From Flavihumibacter petaseus NBRC 106054 (lineage in GTDB: Bacteria > Bacteroidota > Bacteroidia > Chitinophagales > Chitinophagaceae): a DNA stretch of 64,000 nucleotides. Shown piece by piece: positions 55,122 through 63,563 of this stretch. The notes under the pieces were generated by a model, which saw nothing but the letters and a program-made list of their open reading frames with translations, did no database searches and was not told where the DNA came from. The translations under genes were made by a program, and so were the position numbers. The DNA lies in assembly GCF_000974785.1 (NCBI RefSeq), contig NZ_BBWV01000001.1:2108001-2172000 (forward strand). The letters run 5' to 3'. The first letter of the stretch is position 1; every line of letters begins with the position of its first letter.

Positions 55122-57461
55122 ATGAAATACCTGCTGCTCCTGCTTGCTGCCGCCTTTTCCGGCCACTGTGTTCTTGCCCAACAGATCAAAACCGACAATT
55201 TCACCGTCACTTTCAATGAGAAAGGCGGCATATCCTCGCTCCTGCTAAAAGGCAATGCTACTGACTACGCCGTACCCGGCAATGGCGGCTATTTACTGCA
55301 GCTGGTGGACAGCCTCACACCGGTTCCGCCCACAGGTGTTTCTGTCAACAAAAACACGATCACGTTGACCTACCCCGGCAACAGGAAGGCTGTGGTAAAG
55401 CTTACCGCGAAGAAAAGCTACCTGCGCTTTGACCTGGCAGACATCAGCGAAAATGTTGATGCCATTACCTGGGGTCCGTTCAACAGCAGCATCAGCGATA
55501 CAATCGGATCCTATATCGGCGTGGTTCGTAATAAGGACATCGCCTTCGGCATACAGGGACTGAATACCAAAACATCCGGCGGAGAACTGATCAACCAGGA
55601 AGGTGCCATCTTTGAAAGAGGCACCACGGCAGTTGCCAAACCATTTGGTTCTTCCCTGCAGGCCTTTACGGTAAACCGGTTACATGACCGTGTCATCAAA
55701 GTGTGGGACCGCTGGCCCGCAGTTCCCGTGAAAGGGATTCCCGAAGGCGGACTCAAAGGTTCTGCAATTGCCCTCTTTGTCTGTCCACCGGCAATGGCCA
55801 TGACCCTGCTGCACGATATCACCAAAAACGAAGGCATGCCCTATGACCGCTGGAAGAATGAATGGGTGAAGACCTCTCCCGAAAGCGGCCGGCCGTACAT
55901 GATCACGAATTTCAACGTGAACAATATCGATACCTTCATCAACTATGCCCTGCGCATGGGCATGGCCGGGATCTATCATGAAGACCCCTTCGAAACCTGG
56001 GGTCACTTCGTGCTCAAGTCTTCCACTTTTCCGAATGGTATAAAGGATTTCAAAACCTGCGTGGACAAAGCCCACGCGAAGGGCCTGCGGCTGGGCTTTC
56101 ATACCCTGACCACTTTCCTCACCACCAATGATGCCTATGTAACACCCGTGCCCGATCCGGGACTGGCGAAGGCCGGTACTGATAAGATCACAGCGTCCAT
56201 CGATGCGGCCGCAACGGAGATTCCTGTTGCGACCAGCACTTACTTCACCATGCGGAGCGACCTGAACTGTGTGCAGATCGGCGATGAGCTGATTCGCTTT
56301 ATGCAGGTGAGTAAAGAAGCACCGTATAAACTGACGGGTTGTGTACGCGGGGCATTCGGTACAAAAGCAGCGGCGCATGCTTCAGGCGTTGCCATCAGCC
56401 GCCTGGTGGATCATGGCTATAAAGTGTTGTTCCCCGACTGGAATCTCCAGAAAAAAGTGGCAGCAAATATCGCGCAGTTCATCAACCAGACTGGCGCGGA
56501 CCAGATGGATTTTGACGGGCATGAAGGCACTTATGCCAATGGCATGGGTGATCTGAGTTTCAATGATTTTGCGGAGACCGTATTTAAGCTGGCCGATCAC
56601 CCCGTGGTGTTTGGGTCAAGCCGGTCCAATCATTATTTCTGGCGCATTAACAATTACCTGAACTGGGGCGAGCCATGGTATGGCGCTTTCCGGGAGAGCC
56701 AGTCAGATCTCCGGATCCAGAACCAGAAATATCACGAGGAGAATTACATGCCGAATATGCTGGGCTGGTTCCTGATCACGGCGCAGACCAACCCGGATGA
56801 TATCGACTGGATGCTGGCGCGCGCTGCGGGGTACAATGCAGGCTATGCGCTGGTGGTTCGCCGCGAGGCCCTCGCAAATCCCCGCATGGAAGAGATCATC
56901 ACCCTGATCAATAACTGGACAGACGCACAGCGGTCGGGAAGGTTCACCACGGAGCAGAAGAACTGGATGCGGAATCCGGCCAATGAAGCGAGGCTGACCA
57001 GTTCCGGCAAAGACCTTTTCCTGAACCGCTACAGCACCTTCAAATTCGAATACCAGGCGAAGCGCCTGCAACCCGGCGAGCCGAATACGGCGCGGTATAA
57101 TTTCACATCCGGCAGCAGTGCCCAGCCGCAGCAGCCGCAACTCGTATTGCTGGCCAAAGGCGAATCCGGCAGCATTGTAAACCCCGTGATCGAACTCGAC
57201 AATGCCTTCCACCTGGAGATTCCCGTAACCCTTGAAGCGGGACAAACGCTGGTGATCCACGGCAAGGAAGCTGTTGCAGCATTGTACAATGCCAGGGGGC
57301 AGTTCGTAAAGAATATTGCCATCAGTCAGCCGTTGCCACCGCTAAGCGCCGGCGCCCACGAACTGGCTTTCGAAGCCACCATGGATCCGGATCAACCGGT
57401 AAAAGCGCTGATCACTGTTAGCCTGTTGGACAAGACAGAAAAGCTACCTGCCGGAAAATAG
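55122..57461 (+). CDS. Secreted TIM-barrel protein, putative glycosidase of unknown family (paralogue 2)
   Basis: 779 residues from the ATG at 55122 (MKYLLLLLAAAFSGHCVLAQ, signal peptide). It follows the same plan as the protein at 38444: beta-sandwich domain with DAITWGPFNSSISDTIGSYI (matching DAIQWGPYHTNITNLFGEII), barrel, embedded module CVQIGDELIRFMQVSKEAPY, then KLTGCVRGAFGT, and DQMDFDGHEG (matching DFDGQE). It has an extra C-terminal beta domain (about 660-779). The DFDG Asp is a candidate catalytic residue. It is downstream of the beta-helix and cupin genes on the same strand. Family and substrate unknown. Confidence 0.75.
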   Translation: MKYLLLLLAAAFSGHCVLAQQIKTDNFTVTFNEKGGISSLLLKGNATDYAVPGNGGYLLQLVDSLTPVPPTGVSVNKNTITLTYPGNRKAVVKLTAKKSYLRFDLADISENVDAITWGPFNSSISDTIGSYIGVVRNKDIAFGIQGLNTKTSGGELINQEGAIFERGTTAVAKPFGSSLQAFTVNRLHDRVIKVWDRWPAVPVKGIPEGGLKGSAIALFVCPPAMAMTLLHDITKNEGMPYDRWKNEWVKTSPESGRPYMITNFNVNNIDTFINYALRMGMAGIYHEDPFETWGHFVLKSSTFPNGIKDFKTCVDKAHAKGLRLGFHTLTTFLTTNDAYVTPVPDPGLAKAGTDKITASIDAAATEIPVATSTYFTMRSDLNCVQIGDELIRFMQVSKEAPYKLTGCVRGAFGTKAAAHASGVAISRLVDHGYKVLFPDWNLQKKVAANIAQFINQTGADQMDFDGHEGTYANGMGDLSFNDFAETVFKLADHPVVFGSSRSNHYFWRINNYLNWGEPWYGAFRESQSDLRIQNQKYHEENYMPNMLGWFLITAQTNPDDIDWMLARAAGYNAGYALVVRREALANPRMEEIITLINNWTDAQRSGRFTTEQKNWMRNPANEARLTSSGKDLFLNRYSTFKFEYQAKRLQPGEPNTARYNFTSGSSAQPQQPQLVLLAKGESGSIVNPVIELDNAFHLEIPVTLEAGQTLVIHGKEAVAALYNARGQFVKNIAISQPLPPLSAGAHELAFEATMDPDQPVKALITVSLLDKTEKLPAGK

Positions 57462-57490
57462 TTCTGTCAGAATCCGGACTGCGGCTTTTA

Positions 57491-58237
57491 TTAACAGCGA
57501 AGCGGTGTAAGCCTTGCAGCTTTGAATAACAGGCCTTGCATTTCGATGTCCACATTACAGTTGGCGCAGCTGGAGTCAGGCCGCACAGCTTCACTCCGCC
57601 TGACTTCTGATGTTTTTGCGGGCGCCTGCGATATACTTCCCTGCGGTTCAACGATTTTAGCCTTTTCAGGTGCCTTAACAATGGTTACCGAAAGCGTCCC
57701 TTCATTGTTGGGAATGTCCATGGCATAGGCAGTCACTTTCGTGCCCGCCAGGTCCTGGTTGTCTGCCTTTGCCGTATAGGTCCACACCAGGCCGCTGGGT
57801 TGCACCGCGGCGTCACCGCGTTCTACCAATACGCCGCCGGATGACCAGATGTCCACCTGCACGTAGGCGACATGGAAGTCATCCTGGGCGCGGATCTCGA
57901 TGGTGTCACCGGGTCGGCCCGCATAGCCGTTCACGTTGATGTCCGTTACCTCCGGCGCCGTCAGGAAATCCTGCAGTGCACGGCTGCAAACGTTCTGCCG
58001 GGGTGCTCGTTTCCGGTAATACGCATCTTTCATATCGGCGTCCTGGTTCATCCTGACGCCATATGCCATGCCCTGTTTAAACTTGTTGTTCTGCACTGCC
58101 ATGGCGCGGGTGGGCTTGGTTTTCCGCTTCCCGGGTGCTTTCTGAACGATCATTTTTCCTTCCCAGTTGCGGAACACGAGCTCATGTCCGATCATTCCGC
58201 TGAGCATACTGGCAAGAAGCCCTGTAGCTGTTGCCAT
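57491..58237 (-). CDS. Conserved Bacteroidota hypothetical protein
   Basis: 248 residues without a signal peptide. The start SMLSGMIGHELVFRNWEGKM, then IVQKAPGKRKTKPT, followed by KFKQGMAYG, is a pattern that I recall from unannotated Bacteroidota proteins with DNA-like basic N-termini. The middle (about 90-175) looks beta-rich, with ITGD/DDF-type turns (GRPGDTIEIRAQDDFHVAYV). The C-terminus ends in a CxxC pair (SSCANCNVD). Function unknown. It is convergent with the TIM-barrel gene and divergent from the LytTR gene. Confidence 0.6.
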   Translation of the reverse strand: MATATGLLASMLSGMIGHELVFRNWEGKMIVQKAPGKRKTKPTRAMAVQNNKFKQGMAYGVRMNQDADMKDAYYRKRAPRQNVCSRALQDFLTAPEVTDINVNGYAGRPGDTIEIRAQDDFHVAYVQVDIWSSGGVLVERGDAAVQPSGLVWTYTAKADNQDLAGTKVTAYAMDIPNNEGTLSVTIVKAPEKAKIVEPQGSISQAPAKTSEVRRSEAVRPDSSCANCNVDIEMQGLLFKAARLTPLRC

Positions 58238-58651
58238 AGGATAGTGATTTTAATATTTAACGCCTGCAATAGCGCAGGTCAGGGGATAGCAACAAACGGG
58301 ATACCGGATTTGCCGGAATTTCAGTGAAACCTAACGGGCTTCTCCGGAAAATCTAATGGGCTTCTCTAAAAAATCTCATGAAAGCCGTTTTTACCGGAAT
58401 GATACTGGAATGAAACTCCAATGAATCTTCAATACCAGGGGAAAACCTGTCCGGAATCCACGAACGAATTGACCAGGAATCGCGGTTGCATTAAGGTTGA
58501 ATCGACATTGAACATAGGGTGAACCGGGGATGAACAGGCCGGGAAGCGGGGTAGTATGAGGCATGCCCACGCTTCCGGCGGTCCGGACCAGGGCTAGAAA
58601 AAAAGAAAAAATTGCTATTTTAAGCTATCAGTAAACCTTAAACTATGGAAA
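58238..58651. repeat. Intergenic region with tandem direct repeats (22 bp and 11-12 bp)
   Basis: This 414-bp gap lies between the unknown gene at 57491 and the LytTR gene. Two copies of a 22-bp unit (58331-58352 and 58353-58374) agree at 18 of 22 positions and begin CTAAYGGGCTTCTC. Further on, GGAATGA recurs at 58396 and 58407, with a related CAATGA at 58419. I see no coding frame in the gap. Direct repeats about two turns apart suit LytTR-type binding (inference). Confidence 0.55.
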
Positions 58652-58978
58652 ATGACCGTCAATAGACTCATCTATTTCTGGGTGGACAGAGAACTCATCG
58701 GTGTGGACCCTGCACATATTATAGTGCTCCAGGCAGATAAAGCTTATACGATAGTGCATTTAATCAGTAATACCTCCTTTCAGGCCAATGGCACGCTGAA
58801 CACCGTTCTGAATAAACTTCCCCCAGACGTCTTTATCCGTGTTCACCGTTCCTTCGCAGTTGCGCTTCCCTACATTCTTAAAGTCAATAAGAAATTCGTA
58901 ACCATGGGCAAAACGGATATCGCCGTAGGAGCGCAATACTATCCGGATCTTGTGAGTAAGCTAGCGATCATTGTCTGA
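58652..58978 (+). CDS. Stand-alone LytTR DNA-binding protein
   Basis: 108 residues, almost only a LytTR domain. Segments: DPAHIIVLQADKAYTIVHLI, LNTVLNKLPPDVFIRVHRSF (the conserved F.R.HRSF motif) and AVALPYILKVNKKFVTMGKT. The receiver domain of AgrA/LytR-type regulators is absent. It may act as a constitutive or protein-regulated activator, possibly autoregulatory through the repeats upstream. A membrane-bound histidine kinase is not adjacent. Confidence 0.85.
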   Translation: MTVNRLIYFWVDRELIGVDPAHIIVLQADKAYTIVHLISNTSFQANGTLNTVLNKLPPDVFIRVHRSFAVALPYILKVNKKFVTMGKTDIAVGAQYYPDLVSKLAIIV

Positions 58979-59020
58979 CTAACTGACCGGCCTCATCGTT
59001 TCACTGAAGTTCAACAGTGG

Positions 59021-59440
59021 TCACCCTTCACATAACGTCGCGAGCAGCTGCCGCAACACGCTATAGTCTTTTTCGCCGAGACTGTCTTTCCACCGCTCTT
59101 CAAATTTATAGTTGATCTGCTGGCCAATCGCTTTTACCTTCTTTCCTTTTGCCGTCAGCACCAGGATCCAGGCCCGTTTGTCATTGGGATCGGGCAACTT
59201 TTTTACATAACCACCGGTTTCCAGCTGGGCAACCAGTACACTCATACTCTGCTTGGTGATCCTGGCTTTGGCGGCCAGGTCAGTGATGCGGCTGCCTTCT
59301 TCCCCGGTATTGTAAAAAATCCAGCCATGAGAAGGGGATATGTCTTCATACCCATTCTCCTTTAACTGTGATTCCATATTGTACCGGAGCTCATCCCATA
59401 AAATGCGCAGGTAAACTCCGGTATTGATATAGGCAGCCAT
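59021..59440 (-). CDS. MarR family transcriptional regulator
   Basis: 139 residues with winged-helix features: SRITDLAAKARITKQSMSVL, VAQLETGGYVKKLPDPNDKR and AWILVLTAKGKKVKAI, which includes the beta-wing. Divergent from the cupin gene at 59525. A perfect palindrome lies between, close to the cupin start site. It is the probable repressor of both genes, responding to an unknown phenolic or other ligand. Confidence 0.92.
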   Translation of the reverse strand: MAAYINTGVYLRILWDELRYNMESQLKENGYEDISPSHGWIFYNTGEEGSRITDLAAKARITKQSMSVLVAQLETGGYVKKLPDPNDKRAWILVLTAKGKKVKAIGQQINYKFEERWKDSLGEKDYSVLRQLLATLCEG

Positions 59441-59460
59441 AAAAAATAATTGAAATATTA

Positions 59461-59493
59461 TTTGGCGAAGATAGTCAGTTTATCTTACCTTTA
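59461..59493 (+). promoter_or_regulatory. Candidate promoter for the cupin gene
   Basis: TTTG (59461-59464) is followed after 21 nt by TACCTTTA (59486-59493). This is a one-mismatch TAnnTTTG element at normal Bacteroidota spacing, about 30 bp before the ATG. Confidence 0.45.
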
Positions 59494-59495
59494 TG

Positions 59496-59510
59496 GTCAG
59501 TAAAACTGAC
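59496..59510. promoter_or_regulatory. Candidate MarR operator
   Basis: GTCAGTAAAACTGAC is a perfect 6+3+6 inverted repeat that covers the expected transcription start of the cupin gene. A further half-site AGTCAGTTT is at 59473. The position between the divergent marR and cupin genes supports repression by the MarR protein. Confidence 0.65.
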
Positions 59511-59524
59511 TAAATAGAAATTAT

Positions 59525-60004
59525 ATGAAACCGAGTCCTTTTCTCAGCAACGGCACCCCCGAAAATTCAAGGGCCATCCCAGGTGCCCTCTTCCATTTCC
59601 TGGCTACTGGTGAACAAACAGACGGCCAGTTCTCCCTCATGTATATTGAAGTGCATAAAGGCAATGAGCCTCCGCCCCATACCCATAAAAATGAAGATGA
59701 ATGCTATTATATCATCGAGGGACAGATCCGCTTCTGGATCGGTAATGAAGTCTTCGACGCCAAAGCCGGGGATTTTGTCAACCTCCCGAAAAACGTCCCC
59801 CACCGCTTTGAATTGCAGTCGGATTATGTAAAGGAATTGATGTGGATCACCCCGGCCGGACTGGAAAAGTGGTTCTGGGACAATAGTGCCCCTTCCCCGG
59901 AGATGAAAGCACTCCCCGTCATGACGGAGCCGCCGCCGGCTGAACTGATCGCCCACTTTGTGCAATCCTTATCGGAATATGGTGTTGAAATGGTAAAGCC
60001 CTGA
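59525..60004 (+). CDS. Cupin-domain protein, quercetinase-like
   Basis: 159 residues. Cupin motif 1 is EPPPHTHKNEDECYYIIEGQ (His, His, Glu metal ligands) and motif 2 is FVNLPKNVPHRFEL (His). The metal site is complete. Family members include quercetin dioxygenases and other metal-dependent oxygenases or isomerases. It is under the divergent MarR gene, so it may detoxify the aromatic compound that MarR senses (inference). Confidence 0.88.
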   Translation: MKPSPFLSNGTPENSRAIPGALFHFLATGEQTDGQFSLMYIEVHKGNEPPPHTHKNEDECYYIIEGQIRFWIGNEVFDAKAGDFVNLPKNVPHRFELQSDYVKELMWITPAGLEKWFWDNSAPSPEMKALPVMTEPPPAELIAHFVQSLSEYGVEMVKP

Positions 60005-60007
60005 CCG

Positions 60008-60082
60008 ATGAAAATCATACTCGCGATAGCCTGCTTCATTATAGTGCTGGTATTTTTCACCTGTTACAAGGGCATACCTTAA
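60008..60082 (+). CDS. Possible 24-residue membrane peptide
   Basis: An ATG three bases after the cupin stop opens a 24-codon frame whose product is almost one hydrophobic segment (IILAIACFIIVLVFFTC) with a short polar end. The position suggests read-through on the cupin message. Small frames of this size arise by chance, so this is tentative. Confidence 0.3.
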   Translation: MKIILAIACFIIVLVFFTCYKGIP

Positions 60083-60341
60083 TTACTAATGGCAAACCAG
60101 TAGAAGTACGAGCCGCAACAAGGCGAAAATACCCCCCGCATCCGTTCTAAATGCCCTTTCACAGGTATCAATATTTGTGCAATTTGCAACTGATACCGGC
60201 ATCCGCCGAGTAGAATCGGCAAAGAATTCCCACAACAGATCATGATATTCTGACAGGGACGGTTGGAATCATTAAATAGCCTGCGGTTAAAGATCCGCGG
60301 GCTTCTCGTTGGTACTGTTATCGTGGTTTCGCGGATCTATA
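60083..60341. other. Intergenic region, largely empty, with a nested hairpin
   Basis: I find no supported gene between the short peptide frame and the VOC gene. The right end carries nested inverted repeats: AGATCCGCG (60291) with CGCGGATCT (60330), and AGCCTG (60278) with CAGGCT (60343). This could form the 3' end of the minus-strand operon transcript. Confidence 0.5.
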
Positions 60342-60764
60342 TCAGGCTTCATAGGCCACCATCCACTCGACGCCATATTTGTCTGTAAACATGCCAAAGT
60401 AGGCGCCGAATGGTCCGTCTGCTATGGGCATTTCCACTTTACCTCCTGCTGAAAGTCCGTGGAAGAGTTTGTCCGCCTCTTCACGGCTGTCGGCATTGAT
60501 CGAGATGGTATTCCGGTTATCGTTTTCCGTTACTTTTCCCATCATCTCCATCACATCGCTGCCCATCAGGGAACTGTTTCCTGCAATAGGCAGTACGATA
60601 TGCATTACCCGGTTGGCATCGTTTTCAGGTACCTGGTACCCGGGGCCGGTCAGGTCTTTGTAACGCATGAGCCTCGTGAATTCGCCTCCAAATATGGATT
60701 TGTAGAAGGTAAATGCATCCTCTGCATTTCCGTTGAAATGGATGTAAGGATTGAGCTGTGCCAT
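60342..60764 (-). CDS. VOC superfamily PhnB-like protein
   Basis: 140 residues from the ATG at 60764 (MAQLNPYIHFNGNAEDAFTF); the frame is open to 60923, but the upstream part is not similar. YKSIFGGEFTRLMRYKDL, then the end FGMFTDKYGVEWMVAYEA, are standard for PhnB/3-demethylubiquinone-methyltransferase-like VOC proteins. Function not assigned. Last gene of the ArsR-SRPBCC operon, 31 bp after the previous gene. Confidence 0.9.
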   Translation of the reverse strand: MAQLNPYIHFNGNAEDAFTFYKSIFGGEFTRLMRYKDLTGPGYQVPENDANRVMHIVLPIAGNSSLMGSDVMEMMGKVTENDNRNTISINADSREEADKLFHGLSAGGKVEMPIADGPFGAYFGMFTDKYGVEWMVAYEA

Positions 60765-60795
60765 GGTATTTGTTTTTTTGGTGTTCAGGTGATTA

Positions 60796-61005
60796 TTATT
60801 CCAGTTCTTCACATACGAACAGGTGATCCTGCAAGAGGCCGGTGATTTCCGTAACGATATCTTCATCACTATCAATCCGCAGGATCCTGTCACAATCCTG
60901 CAGATCGAAGTTCCATTTCTCACCCGGTAACAGTTGATTGATTGCAGGCCTGAGTTGCTTCACCTGGTTTTTTGTTCTGACGGAAGTTTTAAAAATGTAA
61001 ATCAT
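60796..61005 (-). CDS. Conserved small hypothetical protein
   Basis: 69 residues. [20 protein letters not shown], then [17 protein letters not shown], is a pattern that recurs as a small uncharacterised Bacteroidota protein. The middle may be a ferredoxin-like heavy-metal-associated-type fold (inference). It overlaps the SRPBCC gene by 4 bp and belongs to the ArsR operon. Confidence 0.7.
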   Translation of the reverse strand: MIYIFKTSVRTKNQVKQLRPAINQLLPGEKWNFDLQDCDRILRIDSDEDIVTEITGLLQDHLFVCEELE

Positions 61006-61499
61006 TTTGCGGATAATTTCGCCAGCAGCTCTTCCAGGTTTTTCAGGGTCATCGTGAATCCTGCACGGAAGCCATCCATCAGGCGTTCCATACGTTCGAA
61101 GGATTCATTGTAGATCCTGATGAATACCGTGGTGATGCCGTCTTTTTCGCTGAAGTTGTAATCCCATTCCGAACCTGGTAATTCCGGGTTCTCATGTTCG
61201 TCAGCGAAAGCGTTGTGCATTTTGAAATTGGACTTCGGCGTGATGGAAGTGTATTGCTGGATGGCCCACTTTTCCATGCCATCCGGGCCGATCATGGCAT
61301 AGAATCTTTTACCACCCACTACAAAGTTCATATACTTTGTCCGGGCTTTCATTGGTGCCGGTGCCATCCACTGGTCCAGGAGTTCCTGTTTGGTGAAAGC
61401 GTCCCATACGAGCGACAGCTCAGCGTCGAATTCCCTGGTGATACTTACCGTCTGGGCAGCTTTGTCAACGGTAAAGTCGAATAACAGTTCGTTTGTCAT
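61002..61499 (-). CDS. SRPBCC (AHSA1-like) domain protein
   Basis: 165 residues from the ATG at 61499 ([20 protein letters not shown]). [40 protein letters not shown] and the end [20 protein letters not shown] are AHSA1-type START-fold features. It overlaps the ArsR stop by 4 bp. ArsR-SRPBCC-VOC operons are common in Bacteroidota; the AHSA1-type partner is thought to bind a hydrophobic ligand. The role is not known. Confidence 0.9.
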   Translation of the reverse strand: MTNELLFDFTVDKAAQTVSITREFDAELSLVWDAFTKQELLDQWMAPAPMKARTKYMNFVVGGKRFYAMIGPDGMEKWAIQQYTSITPKSNFKMHNAFADEHENPELPGSEWDYNFSEKDGITTVFIRIYNESFERMERLMDGFRAGFTMTLKNLEELLAKLSAK

Positions 61500-61813
61500 T
61501 TTTTCTTTTTTAGTGTTGATAAAATATTGTCGAGTGTATTGAACCGGCTTTCCCAGATCTTCCGGTACTGGTCCAGCCATTTGTCTATTTCCTTCATTTT
61601 TTCAATTTGAAGTGAATAATAAATTTCCCTGCCCTGGTATTCCTGTTTCACCAGGTCACATTCGGTCAGGATGCGCAGGTGCTTCGATACCGCCTGCCGG
61701 GTGGTGTTGAAATTCTCGGCAATGGCATTAGGGGTCATTGCCTGTAGTGCGATCAGGGCGATGATCGCCCGCCTGGTGGGATCTGCGATTCCCTGGAATA
61801 CATCTCTCCGCAT
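61496..61813 (-). CDS. ArsR-type transcriptional regulator
   Basis: 105 residues from the ATG at 61813; the frame is open to 61861, but the start at 61813 matches the family ([20 protein letters not shown]). Winged-helix core: [20 protein letters not shown], then [20 protein letters not shown]. No metal-binding Cys pair, so not of the arsenic type. It controls the SRPBCC/VOC operon and probably itself; an inverted repeat is 30 bp upstream. Confidence 0.92.
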   Translation of the reverse strand: MRRDVFQGIADPTRRAIIALIALQAMTPNAIAENFNTTRQAVSKHLRILTECDLVKQEYQGREIYYSLQIEKMKEIDKWLDQYRKIWESRFNTLDNILSTLKKKK

Positions 61814-61842
61814 AAGGTTTTGCTTTATTAAGAAACCGTTCG

Positions 61843-61862
61843 GTTGCAAATATACATGCAAC
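61843..61862. promoter_or_regulatory. Candidate ArsR operator
   Basis: GTTGCA (61843) and TGCAAC (61857) form a perfect inverted repeat with an 8-nt spacer. An outer AAACCG/CGGTTT pair surrounds it. It lies upstream of the ArsR-type gene, in the usual autoregulatory position. Confidence 0.55.
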
Positions 61863-61949
61863 TATTCGGTTTCGCAAATTTCAGGGTGTTTATTTAAGGG
61901 GGCAGGCGCGACAATGATGGGGTGTAAAATTGACGCTTGTATTCCGCAT

Positions 61950-62489
61950 TCAGTTTTTAAAACCTATCCTTTCCCGCTGCTCCCAGCTGCGTTGGGAAAC
62001 TTTTTCGTCCAATAGGTTTTCCAGTCCATCGTATAGTCCATTAAGTTGAACGTCATGTTCAGCAAGCCTCTCCTTAATCTGCTTAAATTGCTCAGTTACA
62101 TCATTTTCTCTTATGACAATCCGTTTTATTTCAACAAAAGCCCTCATGATGGCGATGTTCATAGCGATGGCATGATCGCTCTTGAGTACGCCACTTAACA
62201 TAGCAATTCCCTGCTCTGTGAAGGCAAACGGGAGGTATTTAAGGTTGTACCCTCTTCCTGATTTCAAGGTCACAATTTGTGACCTTGAAGATTCTTTGAT
62301 AAGGGATTCATATTCTTCCCATTTAATCTGAAACATGAAATCAGGCGGAAAGCGTTTGGCATTTCTTTTTACTGCCTGATTAAATACTTTTGTTTCCACT
62401 CCATAAATAATGGCAATATCCCGGTCAAGCATTACACGCTCACCTCTTATTGTATAAATGTGGTTTTGGATATTTTGAATGACTTCCAT
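61950..62489 (-). CDS. ORF6N-domain protein (phage/mobile-type)
   Basis: 179 residues. IYTIRGERVMLDRDIAIIYG, then VETKVFNQAVKRNAKRFPPD, and YLPFAFTEQGIAMLSGVLKS, then AIMRAFVEIKRIV, are the ORF6N signature, a domain found in phage antirepressors and many chromosomal single genes. A C-terminal coiled coil follows (about 125-160). It probably binds DNA; no phage structural genes are close. Confidence 0.92.
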   Translation of the reverse strand: MEVIQNIQNHIYTIRGERVMLDRDIAIIYGVETKVFNQAVKRNAKRFPPDFMFQIKWEEYESLIKESSRSQIVTLKSGRGYNLKYLPFAFTEQGIAMLSGVLKSDHAIAMNIAIMRAFVEIKRIVIRENDVTEQFKQIKERLAEHDVQLNGLYDGLENLLDEKVSQRSWEQRERIGFKN

Positions 62490-62573
62490 GTAGTTACCAT
62501 AATCGCTGAAAATTAGTGCGTTAACGTGATGGAAATTACTGTTTAAAAGAAACAGGGTGTAAAAACGGTGCGT

Positions 62574-63563
62574 TTACCCCAATAGTGCCATTACCCTTTC
62601 CACAAACCAATACATCGCAAGGGTGCCGATAAAGTAGCCGGGAATTTCGTTTACCCAGGCTGGTAAGGACAGCTGTAACCGTCTGACACCAGCGAGAATC
62701 AGGAGCATGACTGCCACAAAGGCCAGTTGCCCGATCTCTACGCCAACGTTGAACAGCAATAGTGCCAGGGGAATATTGTTTTCGGGCAGCCCTACCTCAC
62801 TGAGTGCGCCGGCAAAACCCAACCCGTGCAACAAGCCAAAGAGGAAAGAAACCAGCCAAGGATAACGATAGGTAAGGCCATCATTGCCATTGTAATGGTT
62901 CACCAGTTCCACCGCTAAAAAGGCAATGCTCAGGGCAATGGCGGCTTCTGTAAAGGATGGCGATATGGTGATGATATGCAGTGTGGCCAGGGCCAGTGTG
63001 ATACTGTGCGCGATGGTAAAGGCTGTGATGGTCCACACCAGCCGGGAAGTTTTTTTCACCAGCAACAACAGGCCAAATACAAAGAGCAGGTGATCAAAGC
63101 CGCTCCATATATGGTAAATGCCCAACTGGATGTATTGCCAGACCGGTGGTGCCTGTGGCCGCGACAGGTTCAGGGTTACATAGGGTTGCACCGGTTTGAG
63201 CAGAAAAGTGAAGGAGCCGTTAGTGGCCGTTGTTACCTGCACCAGGGCATCCGTAATCGTTCTTTCCAGCCCCCTGATACGGACGGACTGCTGATCCAGG
63301 CTGGCGTGGTCCGGAGGGATCTGCCAGCGTTTGATCAGGTAGGCTTCCGTATAGGAGTTTTCAGCCAGTGAATCATTCAGCCACCCGGCACTGATTTCGG
63401 GAAATAAGGGGACGCCAACTTCTCCCATTATGGGCTGCTTCCAGGTGATTTGCAGGGAGTGGTCTGCATTTTCCCTGATTTCGAGATAGGCCGGTCTTAT
63501 CTCGTGTGCAGATGCAGCACCCGCTACCGTTAAAAGTGCTATGATTAAGATAAGGCGGTTCAT
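62574..63563 (-). CDS. HupE/UreJ family membrane protein
   Basis: 329 residues. A signal peptide (MNRLILIIALLTVAGAASAH) is followed by an extracytoplasmic beta domain (about 20-140) and about six or seven membrane helices. HIWSGFDHLLFVFGLLLLVK, then FTIAHSITLAL, and FLFGLLHGLGFAGALSE carry the conserved His/Asp residues of HupE-type nickel or metal transporters. The start overlaps the end of the PpiC gene (ATGA-type overlap), so the two are translationally coupled. Confidence 0.92.
   Translation of the reverse strand: MNRLILIIALLTVAGAASAHEIRPAYLEIRENADHSLQITWKQPIMGEVGVPLFPEISAGWLNDSLAENSYTEAYLIKRWQIPPDHASLDQQSVRIRGLERTITDALVQVTTATNGSFTFLLKPVQPYVTLNLSRPQAPPVWQYIQLGIYHIWSGFDHLLFVFGLLLLVKKTSRLVWTITAFTIAHSITLALATLHIITISPSFTEAAIALSIAFLAVELVNHYNGNDGLTYRYPWLVSFLFGLLHGLGFAGALSEVGLPENNIPLALLLFNVGVEIGQLAFVAVMLLILAGVRRLQLSLPAWVNEIPGYFIGTLAMYWFVERVMALLG

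Noticed and set aside
61950-62489. ORF6N gene as a sign of a prophage
   Set aside because: No phage structural, integrase or att features around it; ORF6N genes are common singletons in Bacteroidota chromosomes.
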